Assembly: GCF_016918505.1 (NCBI RefSeq)
Contig: NZ_JAFFPZ010000014.1
Location: 1-64,000 of the forward strand
DNA: 64,000 nucleotides
DNA from: Desulforhopalus vacuolatus
GTDB taxonomy: Bacteria > Desulfobacterota > Desulfobulbia > Desulfobulbales > Desulfocapsaceae
Direction of reading: 5' to 3'
Shown here: positions 54,052 to 62,911 of the stretch, in pieces
Layout: each line of letters begins with the position of its first letter
Position numbering within the stretch: the stretch's first letter is position 1
Made by a program: the position numbers and the translations under genes
Notes under the pieces: generated by a model
Database searches by the model: none
What the model was told of the DNA's origin: nothing
What the model saw: only the letters and a program-made list of their open reading frames with translations

Positions 54052-55938
54052 ATGAAAAAAATACGTGCGATGCGTGATCCACGACTGCACACGGTCGTTT
54101 TTCTTTCTCTTCTCTGCCTGGTCTTCTGTTGCCTCTACTTTTTCGTGGTGTATAACCGTGCCACGGTGGAACTAAATCTTGAGATACATGATGCCCCGAA
54201 GGGCAGTCGAGTACGCATTTTTTTCGCCTCCGGGGAGCAGAGTTGGTCGGAATTGCGTTCTGTGGCAGTTCATATCAGGCCAGGGCTGGTCGTTTATAGT
54301 TTTCCTTTGCCCAGCCTCAGGAAAGTGGAACGGTTGCGTATCGATACCCATAATTACGCGGGAGAGGCAAAACTGTCCAGCTTCAGAATGATTCAACCGG
54401 GCCATACACCGATTGAGCTGAATGCTGCTGAACTTTCCACCCGTCTTCATCCCCTTGTTGCCGGGACTCAGATTGAACTGCAGGGGAAGACGGTGCTGGT
54501 GCGTTCTTCTGACAACGATCCGCAGCTTGAAATTTTTCCACAGCAGGGTTTTGTCGGCCAGGACTGGGGAATACTGCTGCCGCGTTTTCTGGTGATCTGC
54601 TGCGGGGTGCTGTTGATCTGGTTCGGGGGGAGACGTCTGGTGCCGGGAGTGGCCTTTGTACCGATGCTGCTTTTCGGTGTCTGGTGCCTTGCACTGGTCA
54701 TGGCACTGCAGAGCCGGAACAATGCCCACCCGGATGAGTATGTCCATCTGGCGGCGCAGAAATATTATGAGAGCCACTGGCTGCCGCCAGCGGTGGACAA
54801 TCCGGAAATCGCCTGTACTTTCAGCGTATATGGTAACTCAAGGCTCTCAAGCAAAGAAATTTATTATCTGTTCGCGGGCAGGTTCACCCGAGCAACCGCC
54901 TTCCTTCAACTGCCTTCCCCCCTGGACAGACGAGCTTTCCAGCTTTTTCTTCTCAGTCTTATTCTGCTTGCCACCATGCGCAGTACCTGTGCCCGGTTGA
55001 CTGCTCTACCCCTGTTGCTGACCTCACAGAGCTGGTATCTCTTCAGTTACTGCAACTCCGATGCTTTTTCGCTTTTCATGGCCTGGCTGGTGGGGTGGCA
55101 GGTAGTGGATAAGGAAAGTGTGCTGCAGCGCTTTCTCTTCTATGAAGGCAGGTGGCGGATTCTGGGGGTGGTACTGGCGGGCATCGGCGCCGGGGTGGTG
55201 TTTATGATTAAACAGAATTATCTGCCCTTTACGGTGCTGGTCTGTCTGCTCCTCCTGCTGCAGCTCTATCGTGAACAGAGGTCGAAGGAGTCCACGTGGA
55301 TGGCGTTGAGACGGCTGGTGGCAATTGGTCTGATCGGTGCGGCATTTTTCGGTTTGCGGATCGGGCTTGACAACTACATCAACGACGGGCAACTGGCCGA
55401 AAAGCAGCTCGCCATGCAGCGAAAATATGCCCAGCCTGCCTGGCATCCTGATACGCCTCCCGAGGAGCGCATAGGTTCTCTCGGCTTGAGAGCGAAGGGG
55501 GTGAGCTGGAAGCAGGCGCTGCGTGACAAGTTCTGGTTTGAGAAGAGTTTTCGCAGCGGTTTTGGGGAGTTCGGCTACTCCTGTATTTCCGGGCCGGTGC
55601 GGTGGTACAACCTTGTGCGCTGGTGTGCTGGAGCCTTTTTCTTCTTTTTCTTTCTCTATTATTTTTACCGTGGAAATTTCGCCGAAAATATTACGGCGCT
55701 GGGGGTCCTTGCCTTCAGTGCAGCACTGATTGTGGTCTCTTTTATTCACTCCTGGACGATGGATTTTCAGCCCCAGGGCCGCTACCTTTTTCCCATTTTG
55801 TCGATGTTTGCACTGCTCTGCGGATTACAGGGAAAGGTGTTGGAACGACGGCTGGTACTGGTGCCGCTGACAGTACTGTTTGTGCTCGGAGTGTGGTTTT
55901 TTGTCTTTATCGGGTTGAGCGGGATTGCGAAGGCATGA
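54052..55938 (+). CDS. Polytopic membrane protein, GT-C glycosyltransferase-like
   Basis: The 628-residue protein has one N-terminal helix (residues 13-35) and a soluble beta-rich region (40-175). About ten further helices follow to residue 620. An HPDEYVHLAAQKYYESHWLPP motif in the first long loop places acidic residues where GT-C transferases (PMT/ArnT/DUF2142-like) have theirs, so it may move sugars from a lipid carrier. No polysaccharide genes lie next to it. Its TGA stop ends in the first base of a family A element. Confidence 0.6.
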   Translation: MKKIRAMRDPRLHTVVFLSLLCLVFCCLYFFVVYNRATVELNLEIHDAPKGSRVRIFFASGEQSWSELRSVAVHIRPGLVVYSFPLPSLRKVERLRIDTHNYAGEAKLSSFRMIQPGHTPIELNAAELSTRLHPLVAGTQIELQGKTVLVRSSDNDPQLEIFPQQGFVGQDWGILLPRFLVICCGVLLIWFGGRRLVPGVAFVPMLLFGVWCLALVMALQSRNNAHPDEYVHLAAQKYYESHWLPPAVDNPEIACTFSVYGNSRLSSKEIYYLFAGRFTRATAFLQLPSPLDRRAFQLFLLSLILLATMRSTCARLTALPLLLTSQSWYLFSYCNSDAFSLFMAWLVGWQVVDKESVLQRFLFYEGRWRILGVVLAGIGAGVVFMIKQNYLPFTVLVCLLLLLQLYREQRSKESTWMALRRLVAIGLIGAAFFGLRIGLDNYINDGQLAEKQLAMQRKYAQPAWHPDTPPEERIGSLGLRAKGVSWKQALRDKFWFEKSFRSGFGEFGYSCISGPVRWYNLVRWCAGAFFFFFFLYYFYRGNFAENITALGVLAFSAALIVVSFIHSWTMDFQPQGRYLFPILSMFALLCGLQGKVLERRLVLVPLTVLFVLGVWFFVFIGLSGIAKA

Positions 55939-56132
55939 CACCATTTCTATTAAGTTATGACCGTAATAAATGCCATTTTCACTTTCTATTGGCGAATGTA
56001 AAGGCAGGGGGATGGGAAACAGGAGAAAGGAGACGGGAGACAGGGAAAAGCAAAAGACGGAACAGCGAAAAACTTTAAAAAAATATTTCCACGCAGTTGC
56101 GTTATCTGGTTAATACAAAATGTAAATGGTAT
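55938..56132 (+). mobile_element. MITE-like element family A, copy 8 (purine-tract type, internal deletion)
   Basis: It runs from ACACCATTTCTATTAAG to GTAAATGGTAT and is close to copy 9, but the A/T-rich part after AAAAACTTTAAAAAA is deleted and joined to the CACGCAGTTGCGTTATCTGG part of the long type. It is thus a mosaic of the two types. The first base is the last base of the upstream stop codon. Confidence 0.8.
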
Positions 56133-56162
56133 GAGATGGCGCAGGAATTTTTTTTCCCGTTT

Positions 56163-56645
56163 TTACTGATATCTGCGACCGGAGACCTCAAGCCAGCCAC
56201 CAGGATGACTCGGAGTGTCAGAGGCATGGGTCCAGTGCAATACTCCGCCCTTGTCATTCCAGATATACTCACCGGAGAAGCTGATCAGATCACCTTTTTT
56301 CAGCCCCTTGATCTTCGGAGCAAGGTCAATGTTATGGGCAATTTTCACCGTTTTTGCTGCACCGTTGACAGTGATGAGAAATTGCTGGTGGCGCGGAGGA
56401 TGGGTATCATCCCGCAGCAGTTTCACAACCCGGCCTTCACCTGTCACCTGTATGTGGTCGGCGCGATTGCGGATCGCGTTGCTTATGGAGAGTGGTGCAC
56501 TGGTCAGTTGCGGTGCGGGCTGGAGGCGTTCTGAGCGGATCTGCGGTGCAGGCACGGTCGGTTCATTCTGAAACCGTTCTACGGCAAACAGCGCGAGGGC
56601 GATGAGCAGAACGATGAGCGGACGGGAGAGTCTTGAGAAATTCAT
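56163..56645 (-). CDS. DUF3465 domain protein with N-terminal membrane anchor
   Basis: The 160-residue protein has one N-terminal membrane segment or signal (residues 7-22). The conserved DUF3465 core follows: EGRVVKLLRDDTHPPRHQQFLI, AHNIDLAPKI, GEYIWNDKGGVLHWTH and HPGGWLEV. It is an OB-like fold of unknown function. The ATG at 56645 is preferred; the frame continues to 56720 without family similarity. It is divergent from dgt. Confidence 0.85.
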   Translation of the reverse strand: MNFSRLSRPLIVLLIALALFAVERFQNEPTVPAPQIRSERLQPAPQLTSAPLSISNAIRNRADHIQVTGEGRVVKLLRDDTHPPRHQQFLITVNGAAKTVKIAHNIDLAPKIKGLKKGDLISFSGEYIWNDKGGVLHWTHASDTPSHPGGWLEVSGRRYQ

Positions 56646-56823
56646 GACAGTTTTCCGGGGAATTTTTTGGGGTGAACAACATTCGAAATCAGCCTGGCGC
56701 AGTACTGAATTGCACGTCATATTGAAAAAGTTTCATCCGTACAGCTCTTTGAATTCGCGTCTGGAAGGTGTAATATCAAAAATTGGTGTATTATTCAAGG
56801 AAACCTCCCTTTGGAACAGAGCC

Positions 56824-57918
56824 ATGCCCTTCGTCCCCGTTATTGGAAAATCGATTAAGAAGCAGCTTGAGGAACGAGAACGTATCTGCCTTTCACCTCT
56901 TGCCACATTAAACTGTAACAGTGCTGGCAGGCGCAAACCCGAACCGGAGGTGGAGGAGGATATTCGTCTCCCGTTCCAACGCGACCGCGACCGCATTATT
57001 CACAGCAAAACCTTCCGCCGTCTCAAACACAAAACTCAGGTTTTTCTCGCCCCCACCGGCGATCACTACCGCACTCGACTCACCCATGTACTTGAAGTCT
57101 CGCAGATCTCCCGTACAATCAGCGTTGCTCTCTGTCTCAATGATGCGCTCACTGAGGCCATTGCCCTCGGTCATGACCTTGGGCATACTCCTTTCGGTCA
57201 CGCTGGAGAGACTGCTCTCAACGAAATGCATCCCGGCGGTTTTCGCCATTATGTGCATAGTCTGCGGGTCGTCGATTTTCTGGAAAACAACGGACGCGGG
57301 TTGAATCTTACCCACGAGGTGCGCAATGGTATTATCTGCCATTCCAAGGGGCGGGGACCCATTATTCCGATACAGCGTTCCCGGCTGGCGCGTACACTCG
57401 AAGGACAGGTGGTGCGTCTCGGCGATATTATTGGCTATCTCAATCATGACATGGATGATGCTCTGCGGGCGGGGATACTCCAGGAAAATGACCTGCCGGC
57501 AAGTATCGTCAAGGTGGTCGGTGCCAATCATTCAAAGCGTATCGGAGCGATGGTCCGTGATCTTATTGTTGAGACTCTTACCGCCAATGACGGGAATCTG
57601 CACATCAGTGACAAGATGCTTGTTGCCCTTGACGAACTGCGAACTTTTCTCTTTGACCGGGTCTATACCTATCCGGCTGTGCACCGCGAATTCCTCAAGG
57701 CCAGGCGGATCATCCGTGACCTCTATGACTGGTTTCTTGAGAACGGTCTTGTTCAACTTACTGAACAGGGACTGCGGCCGGTGGACGGTTGTGAACACTG
57801 GGAAAGCGAGAAGATCGCACACCGTAAGGTATGCGATTATATTGCCGGAATGACTGATCGTTACGCCCTCTCCATCTATCGCCATATTTTTATTCCGGAG
57901 CCGTGGAACGTGCGGTGA
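56824..57918 (+). CDS. dgt: Deoxyguanosinetriphosphate triphosphohydrolase-like protein (dNTPase)
   Basis: The 364-residue HD-domain protein has FQRDRDRIIHSKTFRRLKHKTQVF, RTRLTHVLEVSQISRTI and LGHDLGHTPFGHAGE, the first motifs of the Dgt family, with metal ligands H...HD...D. It splits dNTPs to nucleoside and triphosphate. It belongs to the shorter SAMHD1-like Dgt type. The start at 56824 is chosen by homology; an open frame extends to 56602. Confidence 0.92.
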   Translation: MPFVPVIGKSIKKQLEERERICLSPLATLNCNSAGRRKPEPEVEEDIRLPFQRDRDRIIHSKTFRRLKHKTQVFLAPTGDHYRTRLTHVLEVSQISRTISVALCLNDALTEAIALGHDLGHTPFGHAGETALNEMHPGGFRHYVHSLRVVDFLENNGRGLNLTHEVRNGIICHSKGRGPIIPIQRSRLARTLEGQVVRLGDIIGYLNHDMDDALRAGILQENDLPASIVKVVGANHSKRIGAMVRDLIVETLTANDGNLHISDKMLVALDELRTFLFDRVYTYPAVHREFLKARRIIRDLYDWFLENGLVQLTEQGLRPVDGCEHWESEKIAHRKVCDYIAGMTDRYALSIYRHIFIPEPWNVR

Positions 57919-58106
57919 GTCAGCATGCGGCACTGCTTGCAAAGTGCTGTTTTCAATGTATATTCACAGGCCTGCTGTTTTATCCATGCAGGAAATCCTG
58001 TATTTAAACTCCGCCGATACGCGGTATTTACGGGCAACGTGAAGATTTAATGAAAATCTTTCATTCTTCAAGGGCCCCTTATCTCAAACTGGACACAATT
58101 TTTACG

Positions 58107-60773
58107 ATGACAGAGCAACAGAATCTCCTCCGTAAAGGGTATGAATTTAAGGAAGTGGAAGAAAAATGGCTCAACCGCTGGCTGGCGGCAGGAGCCTTTT
58201 CGGCAAAAATGGAGGAGGAAAAGGAGAGTTTCTCCGTGGTCATTCCGCCGCCTAATGTCACCGGAGTTCTCCATGTGGGCCATGCCCTGAACAATACGCT
58301 GCAGGACATACTGGTGCGATATCATCGCATGTGTGGTGACAATACCCTGTGGGTTCCTGGTACTGATCATGCGGGTATTGCCACCCAGAACGTATTGGAG
58401 AGGCAGCTTGCCACAGAGGGAAAAACCCGGGATGATCTTGGCCGTGATGCCTTTATCAAAAGGGTGTGGGAGTGGCGCGAAGAGAAGGGCGGAACCATTA
58501 TCAATCAGCTCAAACGGCTGGGTGCCTCCTGTGACTGGGACCGTGAGCGCTTTACCATGGATGAAGGGCTGTCTAAAGCGGTACGCGAGGTATTTGTGCG
58601 CCTTTATGAAGAGGGGCTTATTTACAAAGGCGACTATATCGTTAACTGGTGTCCCCGGTGTCATACGGCGCTGGCCGATGATGAAGTGGAACACGAGGAT
58701 GAACACGGGAAGCTCTACCATGTCCGCTATCCTTATGCCGACGGTTCCGGTTCAGTGGTTATCGCAACCACCCGTCCGGAAACCATCCCTGGAGATATGG
58801 CGGTAGCGGTGCATCCCGACGATGAGCGCTATGCCCATCTTGGTGCTATCGGTATTAAACTGCCGTTGACCGACAGGGTGCTGCCGGTGGTGTTTGACCA
58901 TCACGTTGACCGTGAGTTCGGGACGGGAGCGCTGAAGGTTACTCCTTCCCATGACCGGAACGATTATGAGATCGGCCTGCGTCATGATTTGCCGCGACTG
59001 AAGATCATGGACGATTACGGCAAGATGAATGAGAACGCCGGAAAGTATGCCGGAATGGATCGTTTTGACTGTCGTAAAGCTATTGTGGAAGACCTTGAAA
59101 AGGAGGGCTTCCTCGTTAAAATAGAGGATTACGAGCACGCCGTCGGGCACTGCTACCGGTGCAAGACGGTCATTGAACCGATCACCTCGCTGCAGTGGTT
59201 TGTTTCGGTGAAACCGCTTGCCGCAGAAGCTGTGAAGGCTGTGCGTGAGGGGCGGATCAATATCTATCCGAAAAACTGGTACAACAGCTTCTATTCGTGG
59301 ATGGATAATATCCGTGACTGGTGTATTTCCCGACAGATCTGGTGGGGGCACCGTATTCCCGCGTGGACCTGCGATACGTGCGGCGAGATTATCGTTGCCA
59401 CTGAAGATCCGACCAGCTGCCCCAAATGCGGGGCAAGCGAACTTACCCAGGAACGGGATGTGCTTGATACCTGGTTCTCCTCGGCTCTCTGGCCCTTCTC
59501 GACACTGGGCTGGCCGGAGCAGACAAAGGAGCTGGAAACTTTTTATCCCACCTCAATCCTTATCACAAGTTTTGATATCCTCTTCTTCTGGGTAGCGCGG
59601 ATGATGATGATGGGGCTGCATTTCATGGATGAAGTGCCGTTTCATGATGTCTATCTCCATGCCCTTGTGCGGGACAAGTTTGGTAAGAAAATGTCAAAAT
59701 CCACCGGCAACGTTATTGATCCGCTGGTGGTTATGGACGAATACGGCACCGATGCCATGCGTTTTACCCTTACTGCCTTTGCTGCGCAGGGACGGGAGAT
59801 TAAACTGGATGAGGAGCGTATTGAAGGGTATCGACATTTTATCAACAAGATCTGGAATGCTGCCCGCTTCGCTCTGATGCATGTCAGCGACTGTGGACCG
59901 GAGGTGAAGGATGCTCTTGCCGAGCCGGAAAAACTTCCGCTGGCTCACCAGTGGATACTCAGCCGGGCCAATGAAACCGTGCGAGAGGTTCGTCTGGCGC
60001 TGGATGAGTATCGTTTCAACGATGTGGCCAGCCTCAATTACCAGTTTATCTGGAAGGAATTCTGCGACTGGTATCTGGAGTGGATCAAGGCGGATCTCTT
60101 CAGCAAAGATGAAACGGCGAAAAAACAGGCGCGTGGGGTGTTACTGGAGGTGCTGGAAACGGTGCTCAAGCTGATGCATCCGATTACACCATACGTTACC
60201 GAAGAGATCTGGTCGGTACTGCCCGGGGAGCGCGGATTGCTGATTCTTGCTGATTTCCCGGTGGTTCAGGAGGTGCGTAAAAACGACACCGCTGTCGCTG
60301 AGATGGAAACCCTTATGGGGGTTATCACCGGGATTCGCAATATTCGCAGTGAGGCGGATGTGCATCCCTCGACGAAGATCAATGTGATTGTTCACTGCCC
60401 GGCGGAAGCAATAACGGTATTTATCCAGAAGTACGAAGCGGCAATCAGCGATATGACCCGCCTTGCCAGCCTGAGGGTGGAGACCGGCGGTGAAAAACCG
60501 GTTGATGCGGCAACTTATATTTTTGGTGAGATTGAGATCTTTGCGCCGCTCAAAGGATTAGTTGATGTGGATGCGGAACTTGCCAAACTGGTACGAGAGC
60601 ACAAGAAGATTGATGGCAAAATGAAGCAGATTACCGGCAAGCTTGGCAACGAGAAATTTCTTGCCAATGCCCCTGCAGATGTAGTGGAGAAGGTGCAGGG
60701 AGAGAAGGCTGAGCTGGAGGCAAAGCTGGCTAAAATCGTTGAGGCGGAGAAGCGCTTTCGCAACATGTTATAA
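58107..60773 (+). CDS. valS: Valyl-tRNA synthetase
   Basis: The 888-residue class I synthetase has HVGH (residues 56-59) as the HIGH motif and KKMSKSTGN as the KMSKS loop. An editing domain contains TTRPETIPGDMAVAVHP. A C-terminal coiled coil (last 70 residues) binds tRNA. The start MTEQQNLL at 58107 fits other ValRS proteins; an ATG at 58050 is in frame and follows GAAG. A CTTCAAGG motif of family B type lies upstream at 58067. Confidence 0.96.
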   Translation: MTEQQNLLRKGYEFKEVEEKWLNRWLAAGAFSAKMEEEKESFSVVIPPPNVTGVLHVGHALNNTLQDILVRYHRMCGDNTLWVPGTDHAGIATQNVLERQLATEGKTRDDLGRDAFIKRVWEWREEKGGTIINQLKRLGASCDWDRERFTMDEGLSKAVREVFVRLYEEGLIYKGDYIVNWCPRCHTALADDEVEHEDEHGKLYHVRYPYADGSGSVVIATTRPETIPGDMAVAVHPDDERYAHLGAIGIKLPLTDRVLPVVFDHHVDREFGTGALKVTPSHDRNDYEIGLRHDLPRLKIMDDYGKMNENAGKYAGMDRFDCRKAIVEDLEKEGFLVKIEDYEHAVGHCYRCKTVIEPITSLQWFVSVKPLAAEAVKAVREGRINIYPKNWYNSFYSWMDNIRDWCISRQIWWGHRIPAWTCDTCGEIIVATEDPTSCPKCGASELTQERDVLDTWFSSALWPFSTLGWPEQTKELETFYPTSILITSFDILFFWVARMMMMGLHFMDEVPFHDVYLHALVRDKFGKKMSKSTGNVIDPLVVMDEYGTDAMRFTLTAFAAQGREIKLDEERIEGYRHFINKIWNAARFALMHVSDCGPEVKDALAEPEKLPLAHQWILSRANETVREVRLALDEYRFNDVASLNYQFIWKEFCDWYLEWIKADLFSKDETAKKQARGVLLEVLETVLKLMHPITPYVTEEIWSVLPGERGLLILADFPVVQEVRKNDTAVAEMETLMGVITGIRNIRSEADVHPSTKINVIVHCPAEAITVFIQKYEAAISDMTRLASLRVETGGEKPVDAATYIFGEIEIFAPLKGLVDVDAELAKLVREHKKIDGKMKQITGKLGNEKFLANAPADVVEKVQGEKAELEAKLAKIVEAEKRFRNML

Positions 60774-61056
60774 AGGTACCCGTAAAAGATGTTGCACGGC
60801 GGTATACGATTGCAGGCGATGCCTCCAGAGTTCCGGAGAAAAAACTTATCAAATTTATTAAAAAAATACTTGATAATTGCTGTCTGTTTTGTGATATTGA
60901 ACATTAAGTCAGCGAAAAGTGCTCCAAAAACAAGGCTGAGGTGCTTGGAATTATGCTGATATTGGCAGCTTCGGAATTAGAATTGTAATAAGGGAACCTT
61001 GAAAAAGCCTGCATGGGTATTCAAGGTACCCATAAGTAAGTAAGTGAGGCAAACCA
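60774..61056 (+). other. Gap valS to zinc-ribbon gene with short family B palindrome
   Basis: No gene is seen. At 60992-61031 a 40-bp inverted repeat has GGGAACCTTGAAAAAG at one end and TATTCAAGGTACCC at the other; it is a minimal family B element made of the two termini only. The stop of valS is directly followed by AGGTACCC. Confidence 0.6.
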
Positions 61057-61740
61057 ATGCGTTGTCCCAAGTGTGGCTATATCTCTTTTGATCAAGTTGA
61101 CAAGTGTCTGCGTTGTGGAAAAAATATTAAAAGCACTTCTGTTGAAGTGAATGGCAGTGCTTATAACGTTCCCGCACCCGGTTACCTGGTGTTTGATGTT
61201 CATGAAAGACGTGAGCAAAATGATGCCGACTTCTCGGAGGAAATTGTTCTCAGTGAAGAAGACCGGGAGACAGCAGACCTTGTTGATTTTGACTTTGGTC
61301 ATGAGAGCAGCGAAGTTCCTGTGGAGGTAAATCTCGACAGTGTCGAAGAAGTGGCTGATGATGATGCTGCTGCTGCTGCTGATGAAATTGAGATGGATAT
61401 GAATTTCTTCGAAGAAAAGGGTGCCGTTCTCGAAGCTTCCACCCCTGCTTTGGATAATGATTCGAAAGAAGAGGGGATTGCCTTCGACTTTGATACTCCG
61501 TCTGCTGAACCGGTTGCTCCTGCCGAAGACATTCCGGAAGAGGTTGAAGAAGTCAAAAAGGTGTCTGATAAGGCTGAGGAGATCGAATTTAGTGATGTTG
61601 GACTTGATCTGTTCGATGATACTGAAGAGCCTGCCCTGACACCGGCTCATGACAGCAGTGAACTCTCTATGGATGACTTTGATATGGATCTTGATCTCGG
61701 TGATCTTGATCTCGGTTTGGACGATGAAAAGAAAAAATGA
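61057..61740 (+). CDS. Zinc-ribbon protein with long acidic tail, unknown function
   Basis: The 227-residue protein starts MRCPKCGYISFDQVDKCLRCGK, a zinc ribbon with two CxxC pairs (3-6 and 17-20). The rest is very acidic and disordered, with no membrane helix, ending in (DLDLG)-like repeats and KKK. Delta-proteobacteria often have such proteins of unknown role. The start has GAGG upstream. It lies 125 bp before tRNA-Phe. Confidence 0.7.
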   Translation: MRCPKCGYISFDQVDKCLRCGKNIKSTSVEVNGSAYNVPAPGYLVFDVHERREQNDADFSEEIVLSEEDRETADLVDFDFGHESSEVPVEVNLDSVEEVADDDAAAAADEIEMDMNFFEEKGAVLEASTPALDNDSKEEGIAFDFDTPSAEPVAPAEDIPEEVEEVKKVSDKAEEIEFSDVGLDLFDDTEEPALTPAHDSSELSMDDFDMDLDLGDLDLGLDDEKKK

Positions 61741-61771
61741 AAGAAAAGATTGAAACCACTAGAAAAATTGT

Positions 61772-61800
61772 TGACACACTTTGAATAGTTGTGTAAATAA
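61772..61800 (+). promoter_or_regulatory. Promoter of tRNA-Phe
   Basis: A perfect -35 TTGACA at 61772-61777 is followed after 17 bases by TAAATA (61795-61800), with TG directly before it. Transcription would start about 58 bases upstream of the tRNA, inside or before the tandem repeat. Confidence 0.6.
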
Positions 61801-61823
61801 CTGACTTCCGACGCAGAACAAAC

Positions 61824-61859
61824 GCAACAACATAGAGTACAGCAACAACATAGAGTACA
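61824..61859 (+). repeat. 18-bp tandem duplication in the tRNA-Phe leader
   Basis: GCAACAACATAGAGTACA occurs twice in a row without change, ending six bases before the first tRNA base. It lies in the part to be removed by tRNA 5' processing. Confidence 0.85.
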
Positions 61860-61865
61860 AAAGGT

Positions 61866-61941
<76 letters not shown>

Positions 61942-61954
61942 TATATGATTTAAC

Positions 61955-61994
61955 AAAAAAGCGTTTAAGGCATGCATGCCTTAAACGCTTTTTT
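61955..61994. terminator. Perfect palindromic terminator after tRNA-Phe
   Basis: The 40-bp palindrome has AAAAAAGCGTTTAAGGCATG on the left and its exact complement ending in TTTTTT on the right. Confidence 0.9.
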
Positions 61995-62072
61995 GTTTTC
62001 ATCTGAGATGAACTTTAAACCCACACTGGTGATTTCCGAATCCGGGCAAGGCCATTGCCTGAAAGCCTTGTA

Positions 62073-62342
62073 ACACCATTCCTATTAAGTTGTGACCTTA
62101 CTTGATGCCATTTTCACTTTCTATTGGCGAATGTAAAGGCAGGGGGACGGGAAACAGGAGAAAGGAGACGGGAGACAGGGAAAAGCAAAAGACGGAACAG
62201 CGAAAAACTTTTTGCCAAAGGAAAGCTCTAAACATGCGAATAAAGGCAAAAAACTTTAAAAAAGATTTTAAAATTAAACAGAGAATTACTGTTGTTCTAT
62301 CTTTACTCGCATTCTCTGGTTAATACAAAATGTAAATGATAT
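62073..62342 (+). mobile_element. MITE-like element family A, copy 9 (purine-tract type, full)
   Basis: It runs from ACACCATTCCTATTAAG to TGTAAATGATAT. It includes the tract with GGAGAAAGGAGACGGGAGAC and the A/T-rich block with TAAAATTAAACAGAGAATT. It is almost the same as the inverted copy at 4794-5064, 57 kb away. Confidence 0.8.
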
Positions 62343-62549
62343 AAATCCTCATTCTCACCGTTGTACACCACCTTTTATCTCTCACTCCCTGGGAGTATTC
62401 AAAATGGATGTACTGTCTTCTGACTCCAACTTCCCCTTAGAAATATTTTCAGTTTACGCGAATGGCAAGTTATTATATACTAGATTGAGAGCCAGGTTTA
62501 CAAGTCTTTAATGACCTGTTATTAGTGTGTTAACATCTGTTAGAGTTGA

Positions 62550-62792
62550 TCTGATTATCCGCCTGGTTATTATCACCTGCAAGAATTTTCATCCGGCAGA
62601 GAGTTCATTCAAGCTCTGCAGAAAGATGACTATTCCAGAGGCCTTATTGTACCTGCTGGTGACATAAAGCGCGCCCATCATATCCGACATTTGTTTCATA
62701 ATTATGTAGAGAAACCGAAGTGTTGGGTGTTACACTCTACAAATGGAGAGACGATTATCAAAACCATGGAGTTCCCCATACGTTGTTTCTAA
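62550..62792 (+). pseudogene. Possible gene remnant before the UGPase gene
   Basis: An 80-codon open frame bounded by TGA (62547) and TAA (62790) has protein-like composition (GREFIQALQKDDYSRGLIV, KRAHHIRHLFHNYVEKPKC) but no ATG or GTG near its beginning and no ribosome site. I do not recognise a family. It may be the end of a decayed gene. The rest of 62343-62911 holds only a family B-like half element at about 62873-62897. Confidence 0.3.
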
Positions 62793-62911
62793 CGGAAGGC
62801 AAAGGAGCAGAAAGATCTTTTGTCAGTAAAATTATCATCCCTGGTCAATAACGATATCTGTAATTGCTAAAAGGGTCCCTTGAAACAGCAGGAGAGAAAA
62901 AACAGACTCTC

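Noticed and set aside
61955-61994. The palindrome after tRNA-Phe as an integrase attachment site
   Set aside because: It has terminator form with A and T runs, there is no repeated tRNA 3' end downstream and no integrase gene.
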